The notes beneath the pieces are model-generated. The model ran no database searches and was not told where the DNA came from. It saw only the letters and a list, made by a program, of their open reading frames with translations. From positions 656,004-720,003 of the forward strand of contig NZ_JADKRX010000002.1 of NCBI RefSeq assembly GCF_015350975.1: DNA of 64,000 bases. Reading direction: 5' to 3'. Both the position numbers and the translations under genes were made by a program. Positions 24,790 to 35,009 of this stretch are shown here, one piece after another (the stretch's first letter is position 1; each line of letters begins with the position of its first letter). The stretch comes from Curtobacterium sp. VKM Ac-1395. GTDB lineage: Bacteria; Actinomycetota; Actinomycetes; Actinomycetales; Microbacteriaceae.

Positions 24790-25026
24790 ATGACGAACGA
24801 CACGACGACGAACGACGCGACGACGCGTGACACCGCGACCTGGGTCGCAGTGGGGCCGGCGGGAGCGGTGGGCGCGATCCACCGCGCCGACGACGGCTTC
24901 CGGGTCGAGCTCTACGGACTCCGAGCGGGTCGGAGCGGGACGTACCCGTCCCTCGAGACCGCGAAGGGTGCCGTGCACAAGGCGCTCGGGCCGCTCGCGT
25001 CACGCCCGGAGTTCCACGCCCACTGA
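24790..25026 (+). CDS. Small hypothetical protein
   Basis: A 78-residue protein of unknown function. A Thr/Asp-rich N-terminal run (NDTTTNDATTRDTATW) precedes a compact domain WVAVGPAGAVGAIHRADDG, FRVELYGLRAGRSGTYPSLETAKGAVHKAL. GAGGAGG lies about ten bases before the ATG. It follows msrA by 37 bases on the same strand and ends before a terminator, so the two are probably co-transcribed. Confidence 0.65.
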   Translation: MTNDTTTNDATTRDTATWVAVGPAGAVGAIHRADDGFRVELYGLRAGRSGTYPSLETAKGAVHKALGPLASRPEFHAH

Positions 25027-25095
25027 TCGGTGATCCGGTCGGGAGGCCCGGGGGACTTCTCCTCCACAGGTCGCCTTCTCGGATCCCACTGCACA

Positions 25096-25135
25096 CATCG
25101 AGCCCCGGCCCGCCACGGCGGACCGGGGCTCGATG
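25096..25135. terminator. Terminator after the msrA transcript
   Basis: CATCGAGCCCCGG (25096-25108) pairs perfectly with CCGGGGCTCGATG (25123-25135), with a further CCGCC/GGCGG inner stem. It ends 11 bases before the next ATG, so the SSB promoter must overlap it. Confidence 0.85.
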
Positions 25136-25146
25136 ACGATCGGTGC

Positions 25147-25764
25147 ATGAACGACACCATCACCGTCTGCGGCATCGTCGCGACCGAGCCCCGCCACCTC
25201 GTCACCGAGACCGGCATCGCCATCACGAGCATGCGCCTGGCATCCCCGTCCCGACGCTGGGACCGCGCCAACGCCACCTGGACCAACGGACCGACGAACT
25301 GGTTCACCGTCACCGCGTTCCGTTCCCTCGCGGCGAACGTCCACAAGTCCGTCAAGAAGGGCGACCGGATCATCGTGACCGGCCGGGTCCGCATCCGGAC
25401 GTGGGAACGGGACGGCCGCGGCGGCACGTCGGTGGAGATCGACGCCGAGGGCATCGGCCAGGACCTCGCGTGGGGCATCAGCAACTGGATCAAGGTCCCT
25501 CGGCACGCGTCCGAAGGGTCGGCGGCGCCCGGGGGCGGACCGTCCGTGGACCCGAAGACGGGGGAGGTCCACGAGCCGCACCACGACGACCCCCACGACG
25601 GAGACCACGAGCACGTCGACGAGCCGCGCGGGGACGACCAGCAGCACGGACCGGGGAGCCACGGGTCGGTCGGCGGCGCGGACGACGAGCTCCCCGACCC
25701 CGCGACCGCGGCCCGCGCGGCGGCGATGGTCCAGGGCGACGCTGAGCACCGCGATGCCGCCTGA
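25147..25764 (+). CDS. ssb: Single-stranded DNA-binding protein paralogue with His/Asp tail
   Basis: A 205-residue protein with an N-terminal OB fold (residues 1-115: MNDTITVCGIVATEP, ITSMRLASPSRRWDR, NWFTVTAFRSLAANVHKSVKKGDRIIVTGRVRIRTWERDG) typical of bacterial SSB. The rest is His/Asp/Gly-rich (HEPHHDDPHDGDHEHVDEP) and ends in ATAARAAAMVQGDAEH rather than the acidic DDDIPF-like tip that housekeeping SSB uses to recruit partners. It is therefore likely an accessory SSB. A weak -10 (GACGAT) six bases before the ATG suggests leaderless expression. Confidence 0.82.
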   Translation: MNDTITVCGIVATEPRHLVTETGIAITSMRLASPSRRWDRANATWTNGPTNWFTVTAFRSLAANVHKSVKKGDRIIVTGRVRIRTWERDGRGGTSVEIDAEGIGQDLAWGISNWIKVPRHASEGSAAPGGGPSVDPKTGEVHEPHHDDPHDGDHEHVDEPRGDDQQHGPGSHGSVGGADDELPDPATAARAAAMVQGDAEHRDAA

Positions 25765-25816
25765 CGTGCTCGCCCCCGCACGGTCCGGCGATCGGGTCAC
25801 TACACTTGGGCGAGAT

Positions 25817-27502
<1,686 letters not shown>

Positions 27503-27508
27503 CCCCGC

Positions 27509-27991
27509 ATGGCGCGGCTGCACACGCCGGTCCGCATCCGCTGGAGTGACATCGACGCCTACGGGCACGTGAACAACTCGGCGATGCTCCGGCTGCTCGA
27601 GGAGGCACGCGTGCTGGCGTTCTGGGCGCCGGATCCCGACGAGGTCGACGAGTCGGGGTCCGCGCCGCAGCCGGTCATCGACGGCCGACCCGGGTCCGGC
27701 ACGATGACCGTCATCGCGGCGCAGCGGCTCGAGTACCTCGCGTCCACGCCGTACTACCGACGCCCGCTCGACATCCAGCTGTGGATCGGGCGGCTCGGTG
27801 GTGCGAGCCTCGACATCTCCTACGAGGTCTGGTCGCCCGTCGGGCAGGAACCTGCCGAGCTCTACACGCGGGCGACCACCACGCTCGTGATGGTCGACGC
27901 CGCGACGAACCGGCCGAGGCGTCTCACCGCGGACGAGCGGGCCGCGTGTGAGCAGTACGTCGAGCCTCCGGTGGTCTTCTCCCGGCCCTGA
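27509..27991 (+). CDS. Acyl-CoA thioesterase, 4HBT hotdog family
   Basis: A 160-residue single hotdog-fold protein. RIRWSDIDAYGHVNNSAMLRLLEEAR is the 4-hydroxybenzoyl-CoA thioesterase family active-site strand and helix (catalytic Asp in WSDID, HVNN). It starts seven bases after ettA stops and may be co-transcribed. Substrate chain length is unknown; YbgC/FcbC-like housekeeping acyl-CoA hydrolysis is the default expectation. Confidence 0.88.
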   Translation: MARLHTPVRIRWSDIDAYGHVNNSAMLRLLEEARVLAFWAPDPDEVDESGSAPQPVIDGRPGSGTMTVIAAQRLEYLASTPYYRRPLDIQLWIGRLGGASLDISYEVWSPVGQEPAELYTRATTTLVMVDAATNRPRRLTADERAACEQYVEPPVVFSRP

Positions 27992-28004
27992 GCGGCCGCG
28001 GACC

Positions 28005-28871
28005 TCAGCGCCCGCGAGGCAGGCGCATCATGCCCTCCTGCGCGACGCTCGCCAGCAGACGCCCGTCGCGGGAGAACATCCGACCGAACGCCAGACCCCG
28101 GCCACCCTGCGCGCTCGGCGACTCCTGCGTGTACAGGATCCAGTCGTCCGCACGGCCGTCCCGGTGCCACCACATGGCGTGGTCGAGGCTCGCGCTCTTC
28201 ACCCCGGGCGTTCCCCACGCCACCCCGTGCCGGCGCATGATCGGCTCGAGGATCGACAGGTCGCTCGCGTACGCCAGCACCGCGCGGTGCAGCGCCGGGT
28301 CGTCCGGCAGCGCACCCTGCACCCGGAACCACACGGCCTGGTGCGGGACGTGCTCGCCCTCGACGTCGACGAACAGCGGGCCGTCCACGTGGCGCAGGTC
28401 GATCGCCCGCTCGGCCCATGCCCGAGCGACGGGGTGGTCGATCGCCGACAGCACCGACGCGGCCGACGGCAGGGACTCCGGCTCAGGGACGTCCTCGGGG
28501 AACGGGTCCTGGTGCTCGACACCGTCGTCCTCGGTCTGGAACGACGCGATCATCGAGAAGATCGGCACGCCGTTCTGGTACGCCTGCGCCCGGCGGGTCG
28601 CGAAGGAGCGCCCGTCGTGGATGCGCTCGACCCCGAACGTGATGGGCACCTCGATGTCGCCGGGGCGCAGGAAGTACCCGTGGATCGAGTGGATGGCCCG
28701 CCCCTCGATCGTCGACTGTGCCGCGACGACGCACTGGGCGAGCACCTGGCCGCCGAACACGCGGCCGTTCGCCGACCAGTGGCTCGCACCCGTCAGGATC
28801 GTCTCACGCGTGCTCGCGCCCGTGTCCTCGAGTCGCAGGGTCTGCAGGAAGTCCGGTTCACCGATCACCAC
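28005..28871 (-). CDS. tesB: Acyl-CoA thioesterase II (TesB)
   Basis: A 288-residue double-hotdog TesB-type thioesterase that hydrolyses medium- and long-chain acyl-CoA. HWSANGRVFGGQVLAQCVVAA, HSIHGYFLRPGD and the C-terminal SLDHAMWWHRDGRADDWILY (catalytic Asp) with GLAFGRMFSRDGRLLASVAQEG are diagnostic. The GTG at 28871 has TAGACT (28878-28883) six bases upstream and no ribosome site, so it is probably leaderless; this supports that start over the next GTG. Convergent with the 4HBT gene only 13 bases away. Confidence 0.95.
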   Translation of the reverse strand: MVIGEPDFLQTLRLEDTGASTRETILTGASHWSANGRVFGGQVLAQCVVAAQSTIEGRAIHSIHGYFLRPGDIEVPITFGVERIHDGRSFATRRAQAYQNGVPIFSMIASFQTEDDGVEHQDPFPEDVPEPESLPSAASVLSAIDHPVARAWAERAIDLRHVDGPLFVDVEGEHVPHQAVWFRVQGALPDDPALHRAVLAYASDLSILEPIMRRHGVAWGTPGVKSASLDHAMWWHRDGRADDWILYTQESPSAQGGRGLAFGRMFSRDGRLLASVAQEGMMRLPRGR

Positions 28872-28916
28872 CCCTGCAGTCTACGAACGGCGGGGTCCCG
28901 GTAGGATCAGCACGAC

Positions 28917-29615
28917 ATGAGCACCTCGTTCACGCTGCCCGACGCCGCCTCGCTCGGGGACCTCCGCACGTACCTCGCACGTGCCGCCCGCGTCGAGGAC
29001 GGCTCCGTCCGCCTGATCGCCGACTCCGGCGTGCTGGCCGTCTACACGGCGATCATGTACCCCCTCGGGCTGCTCGACGAGCTCCCCACGGTCCTCGGCC
29101 TCCGCACGTTCTCGCTGACCCAGCCCGTGACGATCGACGTCGTCGTGCCGCTCGCGTCGTTCCAGGAGCGCCTCCGGGTCCTCGGCGAGACGCAGGACGC
29201 CGAACACGCCGACGGGGCCGACCCCACCCGCGCCACCCCGATCGAGGTCGAGCTCCCGCACGAGGTCCACACGGTCACCTGGGCCGCCATCTCCCCGCCG
29301 CGCGGTGGCTGGGTCCCGCTGCCGGACGTCTCGCCGGAGCTCCTCCGCCGGGCCGCCAAGGCCGGGATCGCCGAGGTCGCGGACGCCGTCCCCACGAACT
29401 CGGGCGAAGCCGTCGTCCGCAAGGTCCGCTCCGAGGTCTGGGGCCGACCGGTGCCGGGCATCGAGCACCTGCCGGCAGCGGCTGGCTTCGCGGGGGAGAG
29501 CCTCGGGTTCCTCGGGCACGACCCGGTGCGCCTGTTCGAGACCGGCCCCTGGAGCCGTCTCACCACGTCCCGCGGCCACGTGCTCGTCAAGCGCCGCGCG
29601 TGGACCCTGAACTGA
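28917..29615 (+). CDS. Conserved actinobacterial hypothetical protein
   Basis: A 232-residue soluble protein of unknown function, seen widely in Microbacteriaceae by my recollection. It is Val/Leu/Pro-rich with SFTLPDAASLGDLRTYLARAARV, LGLRTFSLTQPVTIDVVVPLASFQERL, and a C-terminal DPVRLFETGPWSRLTTSRGHVLVKRR. No membrane helix, signal or catalytic motif is evident. TAGGAT (28902-28907) nine bases before the ATG gives at most a three-base leader. It is divergent from tesB with a 45-base gap, so both promoters overlap. Confidence 0.75.
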   Translation: MSTSFTLPDAASLGDLRTYLARAARVEDGSVRLIADSGVLAVYTAIMYPLGLLDELPTVLGLRTFSLTQPVTIDVVVPLASFQERLRVLGETQDAEHADGADPTRATPIEVELPHEVHTVTWAAISPPRGGWVPLPDVSPELLRRAAKAGIAEVADAVPTNSGEAVVRKVRSEVWGRPVPGIEHLPAAAGFAGESLGFLGHDPVRLFETGPWSRLTTSRGHVLVKRRAWTLN

Positions 29616-29715
29616 GCCGAACCACCGAGACGCACGTCCGGACCGAGACCGAGACCGAGACCCACGCCCGGCGTGCACCCACCGTGCTGACCGGCACGCG
29701 TGGTTGTCTGGACCG

Positions 29716-30549
29716 ATGCACGTCTTCCTCACCGGTGCGTCCGGCTACATCGGCTCCTCCGTCCTCCGCGCCCTGATCAGCCACGGGCACCGCGTCACCG
29801 CGATCGTCCGCTCCGACGAGAAGGCCCAGGTCGTCCGCGAGGCCGGCGGCACTGCCCTCGTCGGCGACGTCACGGACACCGAGGTCGTCGAACGGCTCGT
29901 GCACGAGGCCGACGGCGTCGTCCACACCGCCAGTGCGGCCGAGGTCGACCCGGACTTCGTGCGCACGGTCCTCCGTGCGATCGAGGGCACCCCGAAGCCC
30001 TTCGTGCACACCGGCGGCATCTTCACCTTCGGCAACTCGACGGACATCTCCGAGCAGTCGCCGGTCTCCCCGCCGGCGCTCACCGCCTGGCGCGGCCCGA
30101 ACGAGGCCCTCGTCCGGGCCAGCAGCGCGCGCACGACGATCGTCGCCCCGGGCATCGTGTACGGCCGAGGCGCCGGCATCCCGCAGATGTTCGTCGGGGA
30201 CGGCGAGCACGAGGTGCGCCTGGTCGGCGACGGCTCGCAGCGCTGGACGACCGTGCACGTGGACGACCTCGCGGAGCTCTACGTCCTCGCGCTCGAACGG
30301 GGCGAGCAGGACGGGTACGTCCTCGCGGCGACCGGGGACAACCCCACGATGCGCGAGATCGCCGAGGCGGGGGCGCACGGGTCCCCGGTCGTCGCCGAGA
30401 GCGTCGACGCGTCCCGCGAGCGACTCGGCGCCGACTTCGCGGACGCCCTGCTCATGCACCAGGAGTGCTCGGGTGCGCACGCGCGCTCGGCCTACGGCTG
30501 GGCGCCGACGCGCCCCACGCTGCTGCAGGACCTGGCAGCGACCCACTGA
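29716..30549 (+). CDS. NAD(P)-dependent epimerase/reductase (extended SDR)
   Basis: A 277-residue Rossmann-fold protein of the NAD-dependent epimerase/dehydratase family. FLTGASGYIGSSV at residues 4-16 is the GxxGxxG dinucleotide site; GGIFTFGNSTDISE and IVAPGIVYGRGAGI follow. The classical YxxxK is not obvious (the equivalent region reads ALTAWRGPNEALV), so it is an atypical SDR, possibly a sugar or isoflavone-type reductase. The ATG at 29716 was chosen over a TTG four codons upstream. A strong terminator follows. Confidence 0.85.
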   Translation: MHVFLTGASGYIGSSVLRALISHGHRVTAIVRSDEKAQVVREAGGTALVGDVTDTEVVERLVHEADGVVHTASAAEVDPDFVRTVLRAIEGTPKPFVHTGGIFTFGNSTDISEQSPVSPPALTAWRGPNEALVRASSARTTIVAPGIVYGRGAGIPQMFVGDGEHEVRLVGDGSQRWTTVHVDDLAELYVLALERGEQDGYVLAATGDNPTMREIAEAGAHGSPVVAESVDASRERLGADFADALLMHQECSGAHARSAYGWAPTRPTLLQDLAATH

Positions 30550-30551
30550 CG

Positions 30552-30591
30552 GACGGGAGGCCCGGTGCCAGCTGGCACCGAGCCTCCTGTC
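30552..30591. terminator. Terminator between epimerase and globin genes
   Basis: A 19-position stem (30552-30570 with 30573-30591) with one mismatch and one G-T pair, loop GC, between convergent genes. Its left arm starts GACGGGAGGCCCGG. Confidence 0.85.
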
Positions 30592-30635
30592 TGAACGGTG
30601 GTCGCGGCCGCAACGACGACCGCAACCACGACCGA

Positions 30636-31130
30636 TCAGTCGAACGTGTTCGTCATCGCGTGGGCGGCGCGGTCCAGGTAGCCCCACAGCTCGGCCTCGT
30701 CGAGGGGCGCGAGCCCGAGCGACTCGACCGCGTCGCGCATGTGGAGCAGCCAGTGCTCGCGGGCCTCGGACGTGATGCGGAACGGGTTGTGCCGCATGCG
30801 GAGCCTGGGGTGGCCGCGTTCCTCGCTGTACGTGCCGGGGCCGCCCCAGTACTGCTGCAGGAACAGTGACAGGCGGCTGATCGCGCCCTCGAGGTCGTCC
30901 TGCGGGTACATCGGCCAGATGACGTCGTCGGTCTGCACGCCGTCGTAGAAGCGGCGCACCAACCGGTCGAACGTCGGGGCGCCGCCGATGCGGTCGAAGA
31001 ACGACCCGGTCGCGGACGACCCGCCGAGCCCGACCCGCAGCGTGATCGGCTGGCCGGCAACAGGTACGCCACCGGCAGTGCCGACGGGCAACCCGCCGGG
31101 GGCACCGCTCGGGGAGGGCAGGTCGGTCAT
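30636..31130 (-). CDS. glbO: Truncated hemoglobin O (group II globin)
   Basis: A 164-residue protein with an Ala/Gly/Pro-rich N-terminal extension (first 40 or so residues) ahead of a 2-over-2 globin domain: FFDRIGGAPTFDRLVRRFYDGV, PMYPQDDLEGAISRLSLFLQQYWGGPGTYSEERGHPRLRMRH with the proximal His in RMRHNPF, and AREHWLLHMRDAV. The Trp-rich pattern and YWGGP are typical of actinobacterial trHbO, thought to handle oxygen or nitric oxide chemistry. The ATG overlaps the mscS stop (ATGA), so it is translated with the channel. Confidence 0.93.
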   Translation of the reverse strand: MTDLPSPSGAPGGLPVGTAGGVPVAGQPITLRVGLGGSSATGSFFDRIGGAPTFDRLVRRFYDGVQTDDVIWPMYPQDDLEGAISRLSLFLQQYWGGPGTYSEERGHPRLRMRHNPFRITSEAREHWLLHMRDAVESLGLAPLDEAELWGYLDRAAHAMTNTFD

Positions 31131-32197
31131 CGGTCGTCCTTCCGGGGCTGCGGCCGATCGGTGTCGATCGGCTGCCCGTACACGTTCGTCTTCCGAGAGC
31201 GACGGGGCTTCGTGGGCGGCACGGGCGTCGGCTGCGTCCGCACGGTCCGCAGTCCGTTGATCGAGGTGGCGTTCTCCCAGCCCTCCGGCATGATCATCGC
31301 CATCGCCGGCAGGGTCACGCCGAGCTCGTCGACCCCGCGCTTGAGCCGGATGCGGAGCTCGCGCCCGACGACGTCGAGCTCCGACGCACGGGTCTTCACG
31401 ACGAGGCGGAACACCATGCCGTCCTCGCTGATCGACTGCAGGCCCCAGATCTCCGGCTTCTCGACGATGCGCTGGCGCCAGCGGGGCTCCTGCGACATCC
31501 GCACGGCGGCGGCGAGCAGGGCGTCCTGCACGGCGTCGATGTCGGTGTCGTACGGCACGGTGATGTCGACGAGCACCCGGGACCACCCCTGCGACAGGTT
31601 GCCCACGCGCAGGATCTGTCCGTTGGGGACGAACCAGAGGATGCCGTTCACGTCGCGGATCTGCATCACGCGCAGTCCGACGTTCTCGACGACCCCGGTG
31701 GCCGGCCCGGTGTCGACGACGTCACCGACGCCCGCCTGGTCCTCGAGGATCATGAAGACGCCGGAGAGCAGGTCCTTCACGATGGACTGCGCGCCGACGG
31801 CCAGTCCCGCCGCGACGAGCGACGCGCCACCGACGATCCCGACGGCAGCGCCCTGCCAGACCGCTGTCACGATGATGATCAACGCGATGACCACCACGAC
31901 GACGGTGGCGAGGTTCTCGAGCACACTGCCGAGCGTCCGGGTGCGCTGGACGACCCGGGCGGTCTGGATCGGGGAGGCGATGAGCGCCTGGGTGTCGTCG
32001 GCGCCCTGGCGCTTCTTGACGCCGTTGACGATGCGGTTCACGACCTGGTTGATCATCCGACGGAGGATCAACCGGAGCAGGATCGCCGCGACGATCGTGA
32101 TGACGATCGTGATCGGCGCTTGCCACACGTCGACGAACTGGGTGAATGCGTTGGACGCCCACTTGGAGACGTCGCTGTTGTCTGCAGCCGAGATCAT
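31127..32197 (-). CDS. Small-conductance mechanosensitive channel (MscS family)
   Basis: A 356-residue membrane protein with three N-terminal helices; the pore helix GGASLVAAGLAVGAQSIVKDLLSGVFMILED is the MscS TM3 signature (Gly/Ala packing), followed by the MscS beta domain (AGVGDVVDTGPATGVVENVGLRVMQIRDVNGILWFVPNGQI) and the alpha/beta cytoplasmic vestibule. The Arg/Lys-rich tail (TKPRRSRKTNVYG) is extra. It would release osmolytes at hypo-osmotic shock, in keeping with the trehalose genes elsewhere. The ATG at 32197 was chosen; upstream in-frame codons run through the pepN terminator. Confidence 0.93.
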   Translation of the reverse strand: MISAADNSDVSKWASNAFTQFVDVWQAPITIVITIVAAILLRLILRRMINQVVNRIVNGVKKRQGADDTQALIASPIQTARVVQRTRTLGSVLENLATVVVVVIALIIIVTAVWQGAAVGIVGGASLVAAGLAVGAQSIVKDLLSGVFMILEDQAGVGDVVDTGPATGVVENVGLRVMQIRDVNGILWFVPNGQILRVGNLSQGWSRVLVDITVPYDTDIDAVQDALLAAAVRMSQEPRWRQRIVEKPEIWGLQSISEDGMVFRLVVKTRASELDVVGRELRIRLKRGVDELGVTLPAMAMIMPEGWENATSINGLRTVRTQPTPVPPTKPRRSRKTNVYGQPIDTDRPQPRKDDR

Positions 32198-32215
32198 GTC
32201 CGGTCGATGGTAAAC

Positions 32216-32257
32216 GGACGGGGTGTGGCGTCCCTGGAGGAACACCACACCCCGTCC
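32216..32257 (-). terminator. Terminator of pepN
   Basis: GGACGGGGTGTGG (32216-32228) pairs perfectly with CCACACCCCGTCC (32245-32257), 50 bases beyond the pepN stop and immediately before the mscS start. Confidence 0.85.
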
Positions 32258-32306
32258 TGGTTCAGCGGGTCAGCCGGTCAGCGGTTCCGCGCTTTCGGGC
32301 TGGGAC

Positions 32307-34886
32307 TCAGGCGTCCGCGGCCTGCACCCGCAGCGCACGCTCGGTGCCCGCGAGGTTCTCGGTCACGATGCGGCGGAGCGCCGGGGTCTCCGGGTGGGCT
32401 TCGAGCCACGCGGCCGCGGCGTCACGGAGTTCGACCGAGGCGAGCGGCGCCGGGTACAGCCCGGTGACGATCGTGTCGGCCATGTGGTAGCTCCGCTCGG
32501 CCCAGATGCGGGTCAGCACGTCGAAGTACCGGGGGACCAGGCCCTCGAGCACGACGGGCGCGTTGGTGTGCTGGAACCCGACCGTGATCTGGCGGACGAT
32601 CGCGTTCGGCAGGGCGTCCGAGTCGACGAGCGACGAGAACGCGGCGAGCTTGCCCTCGGCGGTGGGGATCGTCGCGCGGGCACGTGCGGCCGCCTGTTCG
32701 CCCGACGCGGTGCGGTCGGCGGCGAGTTCGGCGTCCACCTCGGCGTCACCGGCAGCGCCCGCGAGGACCAGGCCCTCGAGGAGCTCCCACCGCAGGTCGG
32801 TGTCGATCTCGAGCCCGCTCAGCGTGACGGAACCGTCCCGCAGGCCGGAGAGCGTCGCGACGTGCTCCGGCGTCGAGGCGATCTGCGCGAAGAACTTCAC
32901 GAACTGGAACTGGGCGTCCGAGCCGGCCTCGGCCGAGGAGGCGAGCTGCCAGAGCGTGTCGCCGACGGTGCGGACGGTCGTGTCGGACGTGGCCGGGGCG
33001 ACGTAGTTCCGCGCGGTCAGCAGCAGCTGCGAGAGCGTGGTGCGGATCGTGGTGGACTCGGTCTCCGTAGCGATGTTGCCGAGGACCAGGCGGACGTAGT
33101 CGATTGCGGGGGACTCGGCGTCACGGGTGGCGTCCCACATCGCACCCCAGACGATCGAGCGGGCGAGCGGGTTCGCGATCGAGGCGAGGTGCTCGATCGC
33201 GGTGCGCCGGGACTGCTCGTCGAGGCGGATCTTGGCGTACGCCAGGTCGTCGTCGTTGAGCAGCACGAGGTCACCGCGGTGCGTGCCGACGAGCTCGGGG
33301 ACCTCGGTGCGGGCGCCGTCGACGTCGATCTCGACGCGGGCGGCACGCTCGAGCTTGCCGCCCGCCGACGCGGTGTCCGCGCCGAACGGTGCCGAGCCGT
33401 CGGTGCTGAACGCATAGACGCCGATCGCCAGGCGGTGCGGTCGGAGCGTCGGGTAGTCGGATGGGGCTTCCTGCAGCACGGCGAAGGACGTGATGACGCC
33501 GTCGGCGTCGGTCTCGATCTCGGGGCGCAGGGTGTTCACGCCGGCGGTCTCGAGCCAGAGCTTCGACCACTCGCCGAGTTCACGACCGCTGGTGGCCTCG
33601 AGCTCCACGAGCAGGTCGGCCAGCTCGGTGTTGGAGTGGTGGTGCTTCTTGAAGTACGCGGAGACACCGGCGAAGAAGGCGTCGATGCCGACCCACGCGA
33701 CGAGCTGCTTCAGGACGGAGCCGCCCTTGGCGTAGGTGATGCCGTCGAAGTTGACCTGGACGTCCTCGAGGTCGTTGATCGTCGCGACGATCGGGTGCGT
33801 CGAGGGGAGCTGGTCCTGGCGGTAGGCCCAGGACTTCTCCATCGCCTGGAACGTGGTCCAGGCCTCGGTCCACTCGGTGGCCTCTGCGGTGGCGATCGTC
33901 GACGCCCACTCCGCGAAGGACTCGTTGAGCCAGAGGTCGTTCCACCACTTCATCGTGACGAGGTCGCCGAACCACATGTGCGCGAGTTCGTGCAGGATCG
34001 TGACGACCCGACGCTCCTTGATGGCGTCCGTGACCTTCGAGCGGAACACGTAGGTCTCGGTGAAGGTCACCGCGCCGGCGTTCTCCATCGCGCCCGCGTT
34101 GAACTCGGGCACGAAGAGCTGGTCGTACTTCTCGAAGGGGTACGGGACGTCGAACTTGTCCTCGTAGTACGCGAAGCCCTTGCGGGTGGTCTCGAAGACG
34201 TAGTCCGCGTCGAGGTACTCGGCGAGCGACTTGCGGGCGAAGACCCCGAGCGGGATCGTGCGGCCGTCGCTGGAGGTCAACTCGCTGCGGACCACCTCGT
34301 ACGGACCGGCGATGAGCGCGGTGATGTAGCTCGAGATCCGGGTGGTCGGCGGGAACGCCCACGTGGCGACGTCACCGTCGACGCGGGGCTCGGGCGTGGG
34401 GGAGTTCGAGACGACCTGCCAGCGCGACGGCGCGGTGACGGTGAAGGTGAACTCGGCCTTGAGGTCGGGCTGCTCGAACACGGCGAACATCCGGCGGGAG
34501 TCCGGGACCTCGAACTGGGAGTACAGGTAGACCTCGTCGTCGACGGGGTCGACGAAGCGGTGCAGGCCCTCGCCGGTGTTCGTGTAGAGCGCGTCGCTGA
34601 CGACGACGAGCTCGTTGGTCTCCTGCAGGTCGGCGAGCTGGATGCGGACGCCGTCGTTGACCGCGGCGACGTCGAGCTCGGTGCCGTTCAGCGTGACCGA
34701 GTGCACGGTCCTGGTGATCGCGTCGATGAACGTCGACGCACCGGGCGTCGCGGTGAAGCGCACGCGGGTGGTGCTGCCGAAGGACTCGGCGCCGCGCGTG
34801 AGGTCGAGCTCGACGTCGTACGACTGGACGTCGACGATCGTGGCGCGTTCCTGGGCTTCGATTCGGGTGAGGTTCTCTCCGGGCAC
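32307..34886 (-). CDS. pepN: Aminopeptidase N (M1 family)
   Basis: An 859-residue cytoplasmic zinc aminopeptidase. The exopeptidase motif GAMENAGAVTF and the zinc motif HELAHMWFGD followed after 18 residues by NESFAEW are intact; the C-terminal ERAP1-like helical domain is complete. Length matches actinobacterial PepN. The GTG at 34886 has GGAG six bases upstream. It is divergent from the DsbA-like gene (123-base gap) and ends at its own terminator. Confidence 0.97.
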   Translation of the reverse strand: MPGENLTRIEAQERATIVDVQSYDVELDLTRGAESFGSTTRVRFTATPGASTFIDAITRTVHSVTLNGTELDVAAVNDGVRIQLADLQETNELVVVSDALYTNTGEGLHRFVDPVDDEVYLYSQFEVPDSRRMFAVFEQPDLKAEFTFTVTAPSRWQVVSNSPTPEPRVDGDVATWAFPPTTRISSYITALIAGPYEVVRSELTSSDGRTIPLGVFARKSLAEYLDADYVFETTRKGFAYYEDKFDVPYPFEKYDQLFVPEFNAGAMENAGAVTFTETYVFRSKVTDAIKERRVVTILHELAHMWFGDLVTMKWWNDLWLNESFAEWASTIATAEATEWTEAWTTFQAMEKSWAYRQDQLPSTHPIVATINDLEDVQVNFDGITYAKGGSVLKQLVAWVGIDAFFAGVSAYFKKHHHSNTELADLLVELEATSGRELGEWSKLWLETAGVNTLRPEIETDADGVITSFAVLQEAPSDYPTLRPHRLAIGVYAFSTDGSAPFGADTASAGGKLERAARVEIDVDGARTEVPELVGTHRGDLVLLNDDDLAYAKIRLDEQSRRTAIEHLASIANPLARSIVWGAMWDATRDAESPAIDYVRLVLGNIATETESTTIRTTLSQLLLTARNYVAPATSDTTVRTVGDTLWQLASSAEAGSDAQFQFVKFFAQIASTPEHVATLSGLRDGSVTLSGLEIDTDLRWELLEGLVLAGAAGDAEVDAELAADRTASGEQAAARARATIPTAEGKLAAFSSLVDSDALPNAIVRQITVGFQHTNAPVVLEGLVPRYFDVLTRIWAERSYHMADTIVTGLYPAPLASVELRDAAAAWLEAHPETPALRRIVTENLAGTERALRVQAADA

Positions 34887-35009
34887 GGACGCTCCATCTT
34901 CGATGCGGGCACGGACGATCGATGTCCGCGCAGCTGTGTCCCACTTGCGCGTCGTGCACCCGCGGGACGTGTCGGAACCACCCTAGCGAGCGCGCGTACG
35001 CTCGCACCC

